Shown: positions 17,880 to 27,960 of the stretch, piece by piece
How the letters are laid out: each line of letters starts with the position of its first letter
Position numbering within the stretch: the stretch's first letter is position 1
From: Catenovulum sediminis
GTDB taxonomy: Bacteria > Pseudomonadota > Gammaproteobacteria > Enterobacterales > Alteromonadaceae
NCBI RefSeq assembly: GCF_007289895.1
Contig: NZ_CP041660.1
Span: forward strand, 496,001-560,000
Direction: 5' to 3'
Length of the DNA stretch: 64,000 bases
Made by a program: the position numbers and the translations under genes
The notes under the pieces: model-generated
What the model was told of the DNA's origin: nothing
Seen by the model: the letters and a program-made list of their open reading frames with translations, nothing else
Database searches by the model: none

Positions 17880-18602
17880 ATGAGCGAACAATCAAAAGAA
17901 AGACTAGAGCAAGCCAAAGAAAAAGGCCGTTTTATTCGCGAAGTAAAAAGCTTTGTTACCCGCCAAGGGCGATTAACCAAAGGCCAGCAAGCGGCAATTG
18001 ATGAATTTTGGCCATCTTTTGGTTTGCAACATCAAGCGCAAATGTATCAATGGTCTGAAATTTTTGGCAATGACAACCCGGTTGTATTAGAAATCGGTTT
18101 TGGTATGGGTGCGTCGTTAATTGAAATGGCCATGGCTGCACCTGACAAAAACTTTGTCGGCATTGAAGTACATTTGCCCGGTGTCGGTGCCTGTTTAAAA
18201 GATGCCAGTGGTAAAGGTGTCAAAAACCTTAGATTAATCAACCACGACGCGGTTGAAATACTAAAAGACTGTGTGGCCGACAACTCTCTTTCAACTGTGC
18301 AGTTGTTTTTTCCAGATCCCTGGCATAAAAAACGCCACCATAAACGCCGGATTGTGCAAACCGAATTTGTCCAGCTGTTAGCGCAAAAATTAAAAACGGG
18401 TGGTGTTTTCCACATGGCGACAGACTGGCAAAATTATGCTGAGCATATGTTAGAAGTGATGACCGCACAGCAAAACTACAAAAACCAATCCCCCACCGGC
18501 GATTATATGCCACGACCTGAACATAGACCGCTGACTAAATTTGAACAGCGAGGCCACAGACTAGGCCATGGTGTTTGGGATTTAATGTTTGAGAAAAAAT
18601 AA
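17880..18602 (+). CDS. trmB: tRNA (guanine-N7-)-methyltransferase TrmB
   Basis: Class I SAM methyltransferase of 240 residues that makes m7G46 in tRNA. The SAM-binding loop is [10 protein letters not shown], and the family-specific [14 protein letters not shown] is complete, followed by the C-terminal tRNA-binding [15 protein letters not shown]. The length is normal for the family. The ATG at 17880 follows GCACTGAG. It is a housekeeping gene, not evidently linked in function to its neighbours. Confidence 0.96.
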   Translation: MSEQSKERLEQAKEKGRFIREVKSFVTRQGRLTKGQQAAIDEFWPSFGLQHQAQMYQWSEIFGNDNPVVLEIGFGMGASLIEMAMAAPDKNFVGIEVHLPGVGACLKDASGKGVKNLRLINHDAVEILKDCVADNSLSTVQLFFPDPWHKKRHHKRRIVQTEFVQLLAQKLKTGGVFHMATDWQNYAEHMLEVMTAQQNYKNQSPTGDYMPRPEHRPLTKFEQRGHRLGHGVWDLMFEKK

Positions 18603-18690
18603 TACTAATATAAATATGCACTACCACAGTATTGGTTAATAAAATGTTATATAATCATTTCAACTGTCGTCATTATTAGGTTGAGTATAT

Positions 18691-21099
18691 ATGCGAATTA
18701 CCGCGAAGGGTCAGGTTTATGATTTTAAACACCCTTTCCCCTCAACCGCTTTCGCTACTCTGTTCATTATTATATTTACCTTTTGTCTAAATATATTCAG
18801 TGCCGCTAGCTACGCTAAAGAAAAAATTGAAATCCTCAGTATTCATTCGTATCACGAAAATTATCATTGGACGAAAACTCAATATCAAGCATTTCAACAG
18901 GCGTTAGCCAATGAAATCTCCGATCTCGATTTGCAACATTCCAGTGAATATCTCAATACAAAAAAAATAAATCCAAAAGATAGCTTTACGGCTCAGGTAA
19001 TCGAGTATTTGCAAAACAAATATGCGAAAACGCGTCCCGACTTAATTTACATCACCGATGACTATGCAGCTAAAGTGATATTAACTGCCAATTTACCTTT
19101 TATGGCGGACATTCCAGTTATTTTTTCGGGTGTTGAAAACACCCACTTAATGCAAATAATCACGCACACTCAAACGACCGGTGTTTTTGAAACGCCACAA
19201 ATTACACAAAGCGTTGCGCTTTTACAAAATGCATCGCCGGATAGTCGTGAAATTTTATTTATTGGCGATGCGTCAATGACGGATAAAGTCAATCATCAAA
19301 CGATTGACGAATATAACCAACAAAATAAGCAGAATATCAAACTCATTCATTTATCAGCCAATACGATAGAGGAACTGTTAAACAAATTAGCCCAATATAA
19401 AAACATCCCCGCGATAGTTGGTTCAATTGGTGCGTTAAAGAATGAAGATGGACTCTTGCTCGATATTCAAGCAGTGGTAAACATACTCAGTGAAACCATT
19501 CCGGTGATTGTTTTTAACGGAGACTTTGTACCCGGCGTACTGGCAGGCTATGAAGTGGGTTCATTGTATGGACAATTTGCAGCTAAGTTAGCCGCAACTG
19601 TCCTGCTAAGTAGTGCAAACACGCCGCTTCCTTCCCCCAAAACCCCCAATAAACAATTAATCATAGATTTCGAAAAAGCGAAAGCACTGAAGCTAGATGT
19701 AAATCACCCCAAGTTTAAACATGCAAAATTATATAATAAGCCTCAAAGCTTTATGACGCGTAATAAAGAAATACTCTATCGGCTAATGACCGCTTTAGGA
19801 GCACTCTTTTTTATCCTCTCGGTCGTGACAATTTTTGCCTTGCGTAACCGCAATGCAACGATAGCTCAACAATACACAGATACACTAACCAAACTACCGA
19901 ACAGGTTAAAACTAACAGAAGACTTAAAAATTTTTGCAGATTGCAGCTTAATACTGCTCGATGTAAATAATTTTAGAAATGTTAATTCTTTTTATGGGGG
20001 TGATATTGCTGACCAACTATTGTGTGAATTAAGCATTTGGTTAAGTTCTAAAATTGAAAGCGGTAATATTCTCTATCGAATTTCTGGCGATAACTTTGCA
20101 ATCTTAAATTTACGACAAAATGAACTAGATTACCTGCAAAAGTCGATCGGCCTTTTAATTGAACAAACAGAACAACATGAGTTTTTAGCCTCGAGTGTCA
20201 ATATCAATGTGTCTTTAACAGCAGGCATCAGCGACAACCAACAAAAAGAAAAGATAGCGCAGGCGCATAGCGCGCTTCGCTATGCCAAAAAAGCCGGTTT
20301 ACCGTTATCCTCACACAAGCCAATGATGCAGGAACAGGACAAGAAACGGCAAAATATTGAATGGAATAAAAAGCTTAGGCAAGCTTTAAGTGAAGATAGA
20401 ATTACCGCATTTTTTCAACCTATTATTTGTAATAAAACAGGTGAAATTGCCAGCTATGAATCCCTGGTTAGGTTGTTAGAAAGTGACGGAAAAGTAATTT
20501 CCCCCTACTTTTTTCTGGAGATTGCAAAACAGTCTAGGCTTTATCACAAACTCACCGCCGCCGTGTTTAAGCGAGCGATTGAATTGGTTGCACAGTATAA
20601 AATTCATGTATCCGTGAATGTGAGCGTCTATGACATTAACTCACCGCATCTACAAGAAATTCTACTTCAACTCAGGCAACGACAACTGGCCGGTTACTTT
20701 TGTTTTGAGATAACCGAAACAGAAGGCATTGAAAATCACAAAGGCATGAGCCATTTTATCGAAGAGCTACAAATATCAGGCTGTCAGGTTGCCATTGATG
20801 ACTTTGGTACCGGATATTCTAACTTTTCACACATTCTGGATTTACAGGCAAACAAATTAAAAATAGACGGAAGCCTGATTCAACGCTTATTAACAGACAA
20901 TAAAGCGGAGTTGGTTGTAAAAACCATAGTGGAATCAGCCAAAACGATGGGGATGGAAACCGTAGCTGAGTTTGTCGACTCGGCAGAGTTGCAAGCTAAA
21001 GTAAAACAACTGGGCATTGACTACTCACAAGGTTTTTATTTTTCACCGCCGGTTCAGGGGATATTACCCGCTCAGTGTTTTACCGAGCTGGCAAGTTAA
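18691..21099 (+). CDS. Membrane c-di-GMP phosphodiesterase: binding-protein sensor, degenerate GGDEF, EAL
   Basis: Protein of 802 residues. An N-terminal hydrophobic segment (signal anchor) leads to a periplasmic region (about 45-340) of the ABC-substrate-binding type (IEILSIHSYHENYHW; NGDFVPGVLAGYEVG). A transmembrane helix lies at about 363-385. The GGDEF domain (about 395-550) is degenerate: the signature reads SGDNF, so it is not a cyclase. The EAL domain (about 565-800) keeps ESLVRL, VNVS, EITETEG, DDFGTGYS and LKIDGS, so phosphodiesterase activity is likely although EAL itself reads ESL. It should lower c-di-GMP in response to a periplasmic ligand. Its last codons are duplicated at 29028-29067. 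Confidence 0.87.
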   Translation: MRITAKGQVYDFKHPFPSTAFATLFIIIFTFCLNIFSAASYAKEKIEILSIHSYHENYHWTKTQYQAFQQALANEISDLDLQHSSEYLNTKKINPKDSFTAQVIEYLQNKYAKTRPDLIYITDDYAAKVILTANLPFMADIPVIFSGVENTHLMQIITHTQTTGVFETPQITQSVALLQNASPDSREILFIGDASMTDKVNHQTIDEYNQQNKQNIKLIHLSANTIEELLNKLAQYKNIPAIVGSIGALKNEDGLLLDIQAVVNILSETIPVIVFNGDFVPGVLAGYEVGSLYGQFAAKLAATVLLSSANTPLPSPKTPNKQLIIDFEKAKALKLDVNHPKFKHAKLYNKPQSFMTRNKEILYRLMTALGALFFILSVVTIFALRNRNATIAQQYTDTLTKLPNRLKLTEDLKIFADCSLILLDVNNFRNVNSFYGGDIADQLLCELSIWLSSKIESGNILYRISGDNFAILNLRQNELDYLQKSIGLLIEQTEQHEFLASSVNINVSLTAGISDNQQKEKIAQAHSALRYAKKAGLPLSSHKPMMQEQDKKRQNIEWNKKLRQALSEDRITAFFQPIICNKTGEIASYESLVRLLESDGKVISPYFFLEIAKQSRLYHKLTAAVFKRAIELVAQYKIHVSVNVSVYDINSPHLQEILLQLRQRQLAGYFCFEITETEGIENHKGMSHFIEELQISGCQVAIDDFGTGYSNFSHILDLQANKLKIDGSLIQRLLTDNKAELVVKTIVESAKTMGMETVAEFVDSAELQAKVKQLGIDYSQGFYFSPPVQGILPAQCFTELAS

Positions 21100-21100
21100 T
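21061..21100 (+). repeat. 40-bp repeat, copy 1 (3' end of the EAL gene)
   Basis: The last codons and stop of the EAL gene. The same 40 bases with one mismatch occur at 29028-29067 after the HD-GYP gene, 8 kb away and in the same orientation. Confidence 0.85.
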
Positions 21101-21127
21101 ACCAGACAGAGATATACCGGTAAGAAG

Positions 21128-22693
21128 CTAAAGCGCCGGCAAAGTAAACAGCAATTGGGTGCCGCTTTGTCGATCTGAGGTCAGTTCCAACGCCCCACGT
21201 TGCACACTGGCCATTAATTTGGCCGCATACATATTGTGTTTACCTGTATTTGCAAGCACAGCTCTTTTGTCAAAAAAGCGCTCCACTATGGTTTCATCTA
21301 AAACACTGGATACCGACAAAGACAAGCTAGCCGTCTGTTCTTGTTGTACCAGTTCACAGCTGATGTATGATCCTCGATGCGCTGTATCCACTAAAAAGTT
21401 TAAAAGGTTGGCAATAACAGATGAAGTTAACAAAGGTTCAGCATTCACCATAAATTGAGTTGGCAAATTAATACGCTGTTCTAGTTGTTTGTTTTGAATT
21501 GCAACATAATATAAATCAAACACTTCTGATATCAGTTGCACTAAATCAAATTGACACGGCGTACACCTGAAGTCACCATTTTCAATTCTGCGAAACGTCA
21601 GCATATTATCGATTAGTTGAGATAATAAAGTGCATGAGCGTTTTAAATTATCAATGCGTAACTGAGACTTTTTAACCTCTGATTTTGCACTTTGCATAAA
21701 TTCAATTTGATTGAAAATTTCATTTAGCGGACCTTTTAAATCGCTTTGTAAAATACTTTCAAACTCATCACGCAGTTTTTCATTTTCAATTAGAGTATCA
21801 ATTTGATTTCGTAGCGCTTTATTGGCTCGATTAACGCGTAAATGGGTCGCCACTCGAGCCATCAGGACAGGCGGATCAATAGGTTTGGTCACAAAGTCTA
21901 CGGCCCCTAACGCAAAGCCCTTGACGATTTTTTCAGAATCATCTATCGCCGTTAGAAAGATAACATCGATATGCTGTGTCTTAGGGTTACTTTTTAATTC
22001 TCTACACACGTTCATACCATCCATTTCAGGCATGACAATATCAAGTAGGATTAAATCAGGTGATAAATCAGATTCACAAATTTTTAATGCAACTTTGCCA
22101 TTGCGGGCTGCTCTAATTGTATATTCTTTTTCTAGTAATCCACTGACCAAATCGATAATATCCGGCGAATCGTCCACGATCAATATAGACGGTTTTCGGC
22201 TATCTATTGCGATTTCATTACTTTTTGACGACTCTGCTTTTTTTATTAACCCAGCAGCTTGATTAACAGGCGTAGTCAAAGCGCGCCGAATTCGTTCTTC
22301 AAGAATCTTAATTGAAAAAGGCTTAGCGACATACTCTGAGACACCGTGTCGGATGGCGCGCAAAACTTCTGACTGTTCAATATCAGCCGACAACATAATA
22401 AACGGCATTGAAGCATGTGCCTCTGATGCCCTGACTTTAATCAGCAGTTCAATACCATCCAATCTCGGTAAATTAACCTCTGAAATCACAATATCAATCG
22501 GGTGCTCTTCAATAGTAGCTAAAGCTTCGATACCATTTTTAGCTTGCAATATTTTATTAAACCCAAGCGTCGACAGCATAGCCGCTAACGTTACGCGGAT
22601 ATTCTGTACATTGTCGACCAACAAAACATTCAAGCCTTTAAAGTCAGTGTTAAATGCTGCTGTCATTTTTATTGCGCTGATTGATTTATTCAT
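21128..22693 (-). CDS. Double-receiver response regulator with degenerate histidine-kinase core
   Basis: Protein of 521 residues. The first receiver (about 20-140) has Glu72 where the phosphoacceptor Asp should be (VISEVNLPRLDG), so it may be locked in one state. The second receiver (about 168-290) is canonical (ILIVDDS, LLLDIVMPEMDG, a later KP). Residues about 300-520 look like a HisKA/HATPase core, but the H-box reads QSDLKGPLNEI with Asp in place of His and the ATP-binding N and G boxes are poor. It probably acts as a phosphorylation-dependent partner or scaffold rather than a kinase. The start overlaps the hybrid kinase stop by 8 bp, so the two are coupled. Confidence 0.8.
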   Translation of the reverse strand: MNKSISAIKMTAAFNTDFKGLNVLLVDNVQNIRVTLAAMLSTLGFNKILQAKNGIEALATIEEHPIDIVISEVNLPRLDGIELLIKVRASEAHASMPFIMLSADIEQSEVLRAIRHGVSEYVAKPFSIKILEERIRRALTTPVNQAAGLIKKAESSKSNEIAIDSRKPSILIVDDSPDIIDLVSGLLEKEYTIRAARNGKVALKICESDLSPDLILLDIVMPEMDGMNVCRELKSNPKTQHIDVIFLTAIDDSEKIVKGFALGAVDFVTKPIDPPVLMARVATHLRVNRANKALRNQIDTLIENEKLRDEFESILQSDLKGPLNEIFNQIEFMQSAKSEVKKSQLRIDNLKRSCTLLSQLIDNMLTFRRIENGDFRCTPCQFDLVQLISEVFDLYYVAIQNKQLEQRINLPTQFMVNAEPLLTSSVIANLLNFLVDTAHRGSYISCELVQQEQTASLSLSVSSVLDETIVERFFDKRAVLANTGKHNMYAAKLMASVQRGALELTSDRQSGTQLLFTLPAL

Positions 22694-25600
22694 TTTCAGA
22701 TTCTAATTTTATCTCCAATTCCAGCAAATTAGACAAGGCTGCATCAAAGTCATATTCATTTATTTGTCTTTCCAATACTTTATAAAGCGTTTCAAACACA
22801 GTACCGTGTAAATAAGTAGACAGTTCTTCAATGATATCGACGGCACTGGTGTCATACCGACTTACCAGCTGTTTCGCTTCAGACAAAAGCTCAAGTACTT
22901 TAGCTGAATCAAACTGTTTAGTTTGCTCAGAGCGTACCATCAGTCCAGAACGATTGAGCACCAGCAACAAACGATTTAAGTGTAGCTGTAAACGCGCTTT
23001 TATCTCTTCGATTAAATCAGAGTCACCTTGTTTTAATGTCTGCTCAAGGTTTGCTGCCAGCTCTGCCACAACATTATGACCAATCTGGGCTGCCGTACCT
23101 TTTAACGTGTGTGCCAGTCTAATAGCTTGCTCTCTATCTTGATTAGATATCAAACTTGTAAAATCAGATTCAAAATTTTCATATGTGTAAAAGAACCTGA
23201 CCAATAGCCTTTTATATAACTCATAATCACCCAAAGCACCCGACAAGCCCTTTTCTGCATTCAATTCTTCATCAGATCTTAAAAATTGATACCAGTTTAG
23301 ATTATTTTGGCCGTTCTCTTTTTCAACAGTGGTATCCACAACCGTTGCCAACGATAACCATTTTGCCAACTGCTCATATAATTTTTCCGGTACTATGGGT
23401 TTGCCGATGCAGTCATTCATCCCAGCCGATTTAGCCTCTTCTATCTGAGATGGTAAGATATTGGCTGTTAATGCCAATATAGGCACATTTTTAAACTGTG
23501 GTAACAAGCGTATTTGCCGCGTAGCGGTTAAACCATCGACCTTCGGCATTTGGCAATCCATTAAAATCAGATCGTATTTATCCTGATTAGCTTGCACATT
23601 ATCAACCGCCATCGCGCCATCTTCCACCAGCGTCACCGCTGCGCCTTTGCGAGTTAACAGCTCAAAGATCAATTCTTGATTGAGTAAATTATCTTCAGCA
23701 ACCAGTATGTTTTTACCGGTTAAATTAATTGTGTGATTTTCTGCAGCTGAATTTAAAGCAGCGCATTTTTCAAGTAAGTGACTCAATAATTTACTTGGCG
23801 AAATCGACTTTTCAATTACGCCATCTAGCCATGCAGACTGTTCGTGCATATTATCACTGCTTTGCTCTGTGTCAGTCAAAACAAAAACAAAGCCTTTCAA
23901 ATAATGCGCTTCTATCCGTTTACGTGCAGTCTGAATAGCGTTCTCTGCACCTTTCGTATCCGCTTGTATATCAACCAATAGGATAAGCTGCTTTGTTCCA
24001 TTTAAACTATGCAGTACATCCGGCAGCTCCATTGATAAGTCTGCCAATTCGATAGTACCCATCTTTTCATCTGCAAATACTTGGCAAAAATGTGATTTTA
24101 ACGCGTCGTCATGTGACACAATCAGCACTTTAGTATTGGCAAAAGCGTACTCAATCTGATTGGCTCGCCGATGAAAAGTTGAGCGGTCAAGCTCAAAGGG
24201 AAGCTCTATCGTAAACTCTGTTCCTTTGCCTTGTTCACTGATAAATGAAATATCCCCCTGCATCATCTCAACAAGGTTTTTGCTGATGACCAATCCCAAC
24301 CCCGTACCACCAAAGCGACGGGTAATTGAAGTATCAGCCTGGCTGAATGATTTAAACAATTTTGTTTTTTGCGCGTCATTCATCCCTATCCCATTATCCT
24401 TTATGCTAAATGATAATGAAATAAGTTGACGCTCCGGCTCTGCGCCCTGATGGGTCACCTCAAGCCAGACTGGGGTATTCTGCTCACTAAATTTAATTGC
24501 ATTATCAATGATATTAACAAGGATCTGGCATAACCTTAATGGATCACCTAATAAAAACAGGGGTACATCAGGGGCAATACGAAACACCAAGTTAGTATTT
24601 TTTTCTTGCGCTTTGACTAACACTAAGGTTTTAACATTCTCTATTACTTCGGCTAAATTAAACTGAACCGTTTCAATTGTCAGCTGCCCGGATTCTATTT
24701 TAGAAAAGTCTAAAATATCATTCACAATAGACAGTAAATGCAAGCCACTATGGTTTACTTTTTCAATATAATTACGCTGTTTAGCTTCCAGCTCGCCTGT
24801 TAAAGCCAATTGTGTCATGCCGATAATCGCATTCAGTGGCGTGCGGATTTCGTGCGACATATTAGCCAAAAACTCACTTTTTGAGATCGCAGCTTGCTCT
24901 GCCTGAGACTTGGCTTCTAATAAATTGCGTTCTTCTTGTTTAGCCGCGTCTATGTCGATATGAATGCCCATTGCCCTGTCTTTTTCATCAAAACGCTGCG
25001 CCTTAACAAACTTACCAACCGTGCGTATCCATTTCCAATCGCCTGAAGCGGTTTTTAACCTAAATTTGGCTTGATATAAATCTAGCGCTCCTTCTACGTG
25101 CCCATAAAATGCCTGTTCAGCGATTGGCTCATCATCGGGGTGAATCAGCATCCGCCATAAATTACAGTTTTTGCCATAGCGTTCAAATAACTCCGCACGA
25201 CTATAACCCAGCATTTGACACCAAATTTCACTAACATAAAGTTTTTCAGTTTCTAATTCAAAATCCCAAATACCGATATTACCGCCTTGTATTGCCAGCT
25301 CTAACCTTTGTTTAGAACGGAATAACTCAATCTCAGCTTCCTTGGTTATAGAAACATCTGCAATATTGCCAACCGCGCCAATTACTTTATTTTTAGCATA
25401 AACCGCCTCTCCGGTTGTTCTAACCCATAAAATATGACCCGCGTAAGTTTCTAATTGTGCAGTGATATCAAACGGTATGCCATTTTCTAAACAGTTAGCA
25501 AAGGCTTTAAAAACTTTGGTTTTACTGTCTGCTAAAAAACACTTTAAGCAATATTCCGGCGCCAGATTTTCCGGCAACACAGGGGTTTCAAAGATCCTGA

Positions 25601-27638
25601 ATACTTCGTCTGACCAGTATAATTTTTCTGATGTTTTGTCAAACTCCCAGCCCCCTGTTTTAGCCAGCGCCTGACTGCGCGATAAAATGCGTTCACTTTT
25701 TTCTAATTGCTCTCTAGCTCTCTTTTGCGGTGCGATATCTTTAATCACGATGACAATTCCGCCACCAATTTCATCTGGTAACGCAGCACAATTCATTTCA
25801 AGCCATTGCAACTCGCCTGCTAAGTTAACAACACCCAGCTCATAACTGCGCACTCGGTATTGCCCGTGATAGATCTTATAAACCGGACAATCTTGATATT
25901 GCAAAGGCCTACCATCAAGGTCTTGCATCTGCCAATTGACCGAAGATAAATTAAAGTCAGCCAGTTTATCTGTATCTACAGCCAATATTTGATTAAACAG
26001 TTCGTTAGAACGTAAATAGCTGCCGGTGGCTGAAAACACACCTACCCCGACGGGTAAAGTAGAAAAAACCGAACTTAGTTGCTGTTGTATAGCATGTAGG
26101 CTTTGTATTTGCTGTTTGTATTCAGTAATGTCTTTTTGAATGTATAAAAAGCGCTTTTCACCGCTCAGTACAATCGGGATTAAAGAAATTTCTGAATACC
26201 ATTTTTGCCCATCTCGAGTACAGGCCCATTCAAACGAAACCAGTCGGTTATTGCTTTCGGCCTGCGATAAGTACTGCCACCCTAGACTGTGTTGTCCTTC
26301 ATTCTCAAAGGTCAGCTCATCACTAAAAAAATGCTTGTCGTAAAAAAAGTTTTCATCCGTTTGCTGGTACAGCTCCAACATACGCGGGTTGACTTTAATA
26401 AATCGATTTTTATCAACAATAGCAGCGCCACTGACGGTATAATTGAATATAGTAGAAAACAAAACCTCCTGACTTTTTTGCGCACTAATGTCTAGATAAA
26501 TCTCACCATGCGCAAGCAGCTCTGCACTGTGGTTATAAAGCGGAAATTTAGAGCCTAAAAAAGTTTTTTGTTTAGAGCTTGCGATATCGACGGTAAATTC
26601 GCGCTGCGAAAAATGCGTATAGTCCCCGCCTAATTGTTCCAACGTTTTTCGATTCGTACTCTGTGCAACTTTCTCAACATCAAAATAATATTTATTTAAG
26701 ACTTGCTCTCTAGAAAGTTTTGTTAATTGGCTCCAAGCATTATTTACATACAAAATTTTGCCTGTTGAATCTTGAATCGAGACAGGTGCTTCAAGATGCT
26801 CTAGATAGCCCTCAAATAACGCATTCGCTTGCTTGGCTCGCAAGTACTTTTTTTCATATCTCGCAACAACAAAATGGTGCAGTAAACTTTGTAATCCCCA
26901 CGCGAATGCAACAAAGATAAATAAACCTATTGCCATAAATGCCACTGGTATAGGATAATTTATCAATTGCTGCTCAAGCGGTTGAGAAAATATATACAGC
27001 TTTTCAGCACCACTGCCCAGGCGGAGCGGTGCGCTCGTTTCTAACCACGAGCGTTCGCGCAAACTCGATATTTGTGCCTGCTGTGAGGCATCCCAAATTT
27101 CGCTGTCATCGTTTAAAAAACGTTTTTTCCCGGCTTCTAAATCAATCGTGACTAGTTGTACTGTATCTTGATGCGGAAGCTGCAATAAAACCAGAAGTAT
27201 TTCGTGTGAGCCTGAATCAGATGCCCAATTGGTAAAATATACCGGTGTTTGTTTTATATCTTGATTAAGTAAGTTTTGTTCTAACGAGTAATCGGTAAAT
27301 ACGTCAGACGTCAGCCGTAAATGCAATTGCCAATTTTGATTATGCAACTCGTACGAAGATATGGCTAAAATAGACTCAGGCAATTTTTTACGCAGGGTAC
27401 GATTTGGATACCCATTGTTATATCGACTTGCTTCCAATTGAAAGTAGCCTAAAGCACCATCAATTGTTCGACCCAAATCTTTAGTAAAAGCAGCGGCACT
27501 GATATCAAGTTGGTGTTTTTGCTGTTCCTGGTAAACAAAAGAGAACTCTTTCAGCACTAGCCAACATGCTAAAGTACAGATACATATTATGTAAACCATG
27601 GAGAAAAACACGCAGTTTTTTCTAAAAAAGACAGCCAC
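22686..27638 (-). CDS. Giant hybrid sensor histidine kinase (PAS repeats, HisKA, HATPase, REC, Hpt)
   Basis: The start is assigned to the GTG at 27638 because a perfect AGGAGGT ribosome site (27646-27652) lies 7 bp upstream; the open frame continues to 27767 without support. That gives 1650 residues. TM1 lies near residues 12-32, a periplasmic sensor runs to about 230, and TM2 at about 232-252. Several PAS/PAC units fill about 285-900. HisKA has the phospho-His in ANMSHEIRTPLN near 929, followed by HATPase. A possible degenerate receiver lies at about 1170-1290, a true receiver at about 1305-1420 (LMDCQMPKVDG), and a C-terminal Hpt with AHTLKGTAAQIG near 1510. It is a BarA/TorS-style phosphorelay kinase; the signal is unknown. 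Confidence 0.9.
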   Translation of the reverse strand: MAVFFRKNCVFFSMVYIICICTLACWLVLKEFSFVYQEQQKHQLDISAAAFTKDLGRTIDGALGYFQLEASRYNNGYPNRTLRKKLPESILAISSYELHNQNWQLHLRLTSDVFTDYSLEQNLLNQDIKQTPVYFTNWASDSGSHEILLVLLQLPHQDTVQLVTIDLEAGKKRFLNDDSEIWDASQQAQISSLRERSWLETSAPLRLGSGAEKLYIFSQPLEQQLINYPIPVAFMAIGLFIFVAFAWGLQSLLHHFVVARYEKKYLRAKQANALFEGYLEHLEAPVSIQDSTGKILYVNNAWSQLTKLSREQVLNKYYFDVEKVAQSTNRKTLEQLGGDYTHFSQREFTVDIASSKQKTFLGSKFPLYNHSAELLAHGEIYLDISAQKSQEVLFSTIFNYTVSGAAIVDKNRFIKVNPRMLELYQQTDENFFYDKHFFSDELTFENEGQHSLGWQYLSQAESNNRLVSFEWACTRDGQKWYSEISLIPIVLSGEKRFLYIQKDITEYKQQIQSLHAIQQQLSSVFSTLPVGVGVFSATGSYLRSNELFNQILAVDTDKLADFNLSSVNWQMQDLDGRPLQYQDCPVYKIYHGQYRVRSYELGVVNLAGELQWLEMNCAALPDEIGGGIVIVIKDIAPQKRAREQLEKSERILSRSQALAKTGGWEFDKTSEKLYWSDEVFRIFETPVLPENLAPEYCLKCFLADSKTKVFKAFANCLENGIPFDITAQLETYAGHILWVRTTGEAVYAKNKVIGAVGNIADVSITKEAEIELFRSKQRLELAIQGGNIGIWDFELETEKLYVSEIWCQMLGYSRAELFERYGKNCNLWRMLIHPDDEPIAEQAFYGHVEGALDLYQAKFRLKTASGDWKWIRTVGKFVKAQRFDEKDRAMGIHIDIDAAKQEERNLLEAKSQAEQAAISKSEFLANMSHEIRTPLNAIIGMTQLALTGELEAKQRNYIEKVNHSGLHLLSIVNDILDFSKIESGQLTIETVQFNLAEVIENVKTLVLVKAQEKNTNLVFRIAPDVPLFLLGDPLRLCQILVNIIDNAIKFSEQNTPVWLEVTHQGAEPERQLISLSFSIKDNGIGMNDAQKTKLFKSFSQADTSITRRFGGTGLGLVISKNLVEMMQGDISFISEQGKGTEFTIELPFELDRSTFHRRANQIEYAFANTKVLIVSHDDALKSHFCQVFADEKMGTIELADLSMELPDVLHSLNGTKQLILLVDIQADTKGAENAIQTARKRIEAHYLKGFVFVLTDTEQSSDNMHEQSAWLDGVIEKSISPSKLLSHLLEKCAALNSAAENHTINLTGKNILVAEDNLLNQELIFELLTRKGAAVTLVEDGAMAVDNVQANQDKYDLILMDCQMPKVDGLTATRQIRLLPQFKNVPILALTANILPSQIEEAKSAGMNDCIGKPIVPEKLYEQLAKWLSLATVVDTTVEKENGQNNLNWYQFLRSDEELNAEKGLSGALGDYELYKRLLVRFFYTYENFESDFTSLISNQDREQAIRLAHTLKGTAAQIGHNVVAELAANLEQTLKQGDSDLIEEIKARLQLHLNRLLLVLNRSGLMVRSEQTKQFDSAKVLELLSEAKQLVSRYDTSAVDIIEELSTYLHGTVFETLYKVLERQINEYDFDAALSNLLELEIKLESENE

Positions 27639-27645
27639 TAAAATT

Positions 27646-27652
27646 ACCTCCT
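27646..27652 (-). promoter_or_regulatory. Ribosome binding site deciding the kinase start
   Basis: AGGAGGT on the minus strand, 7 bp before the GTG at 27638. It argues for the shorter kinase and leaves 27639-27960 as a divergent promoter region with no other element recognised. Confidence 0.8.
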
Positions 27653-27960
27653 TGTCCAACACTGAACGACTACAGGAATATAACGGACGGTAAACTAAAA
27701 AGAAGAGCAGTGTCCTTAAAAGTTTAGACGTTTGGGCGCTCATTGCAACACAGCATCGACGAATCAACTAATTTATTTAGCCGATAAAAATTATAAGCAT
27801 TGCGAATAAGAGACTGGTGGAAACCTATCACCTTTTTACGGAAAAACGTTTAAGTTCAGTCGCTATATCAAAAATAATTGCCGCAAACATGTACCTATGG
27901 TACTTTCAGTTATAAATATATACACAGCTCACTACAGCTTGCAGAGGATCTTAAATTTAA

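Noticed and set aside
16803-18513. Several antisense ORFs over the fructokinase and trmB genes
   Set aside because: Shadows of well-supported genes, with no family match or ribosome site.
27639-27767. N-terminal extension of the hybrid kinase
   Set aside because: The AGGAGGT site with 7-bp spacing before the GTG at 27638 is far better than any upstream start.
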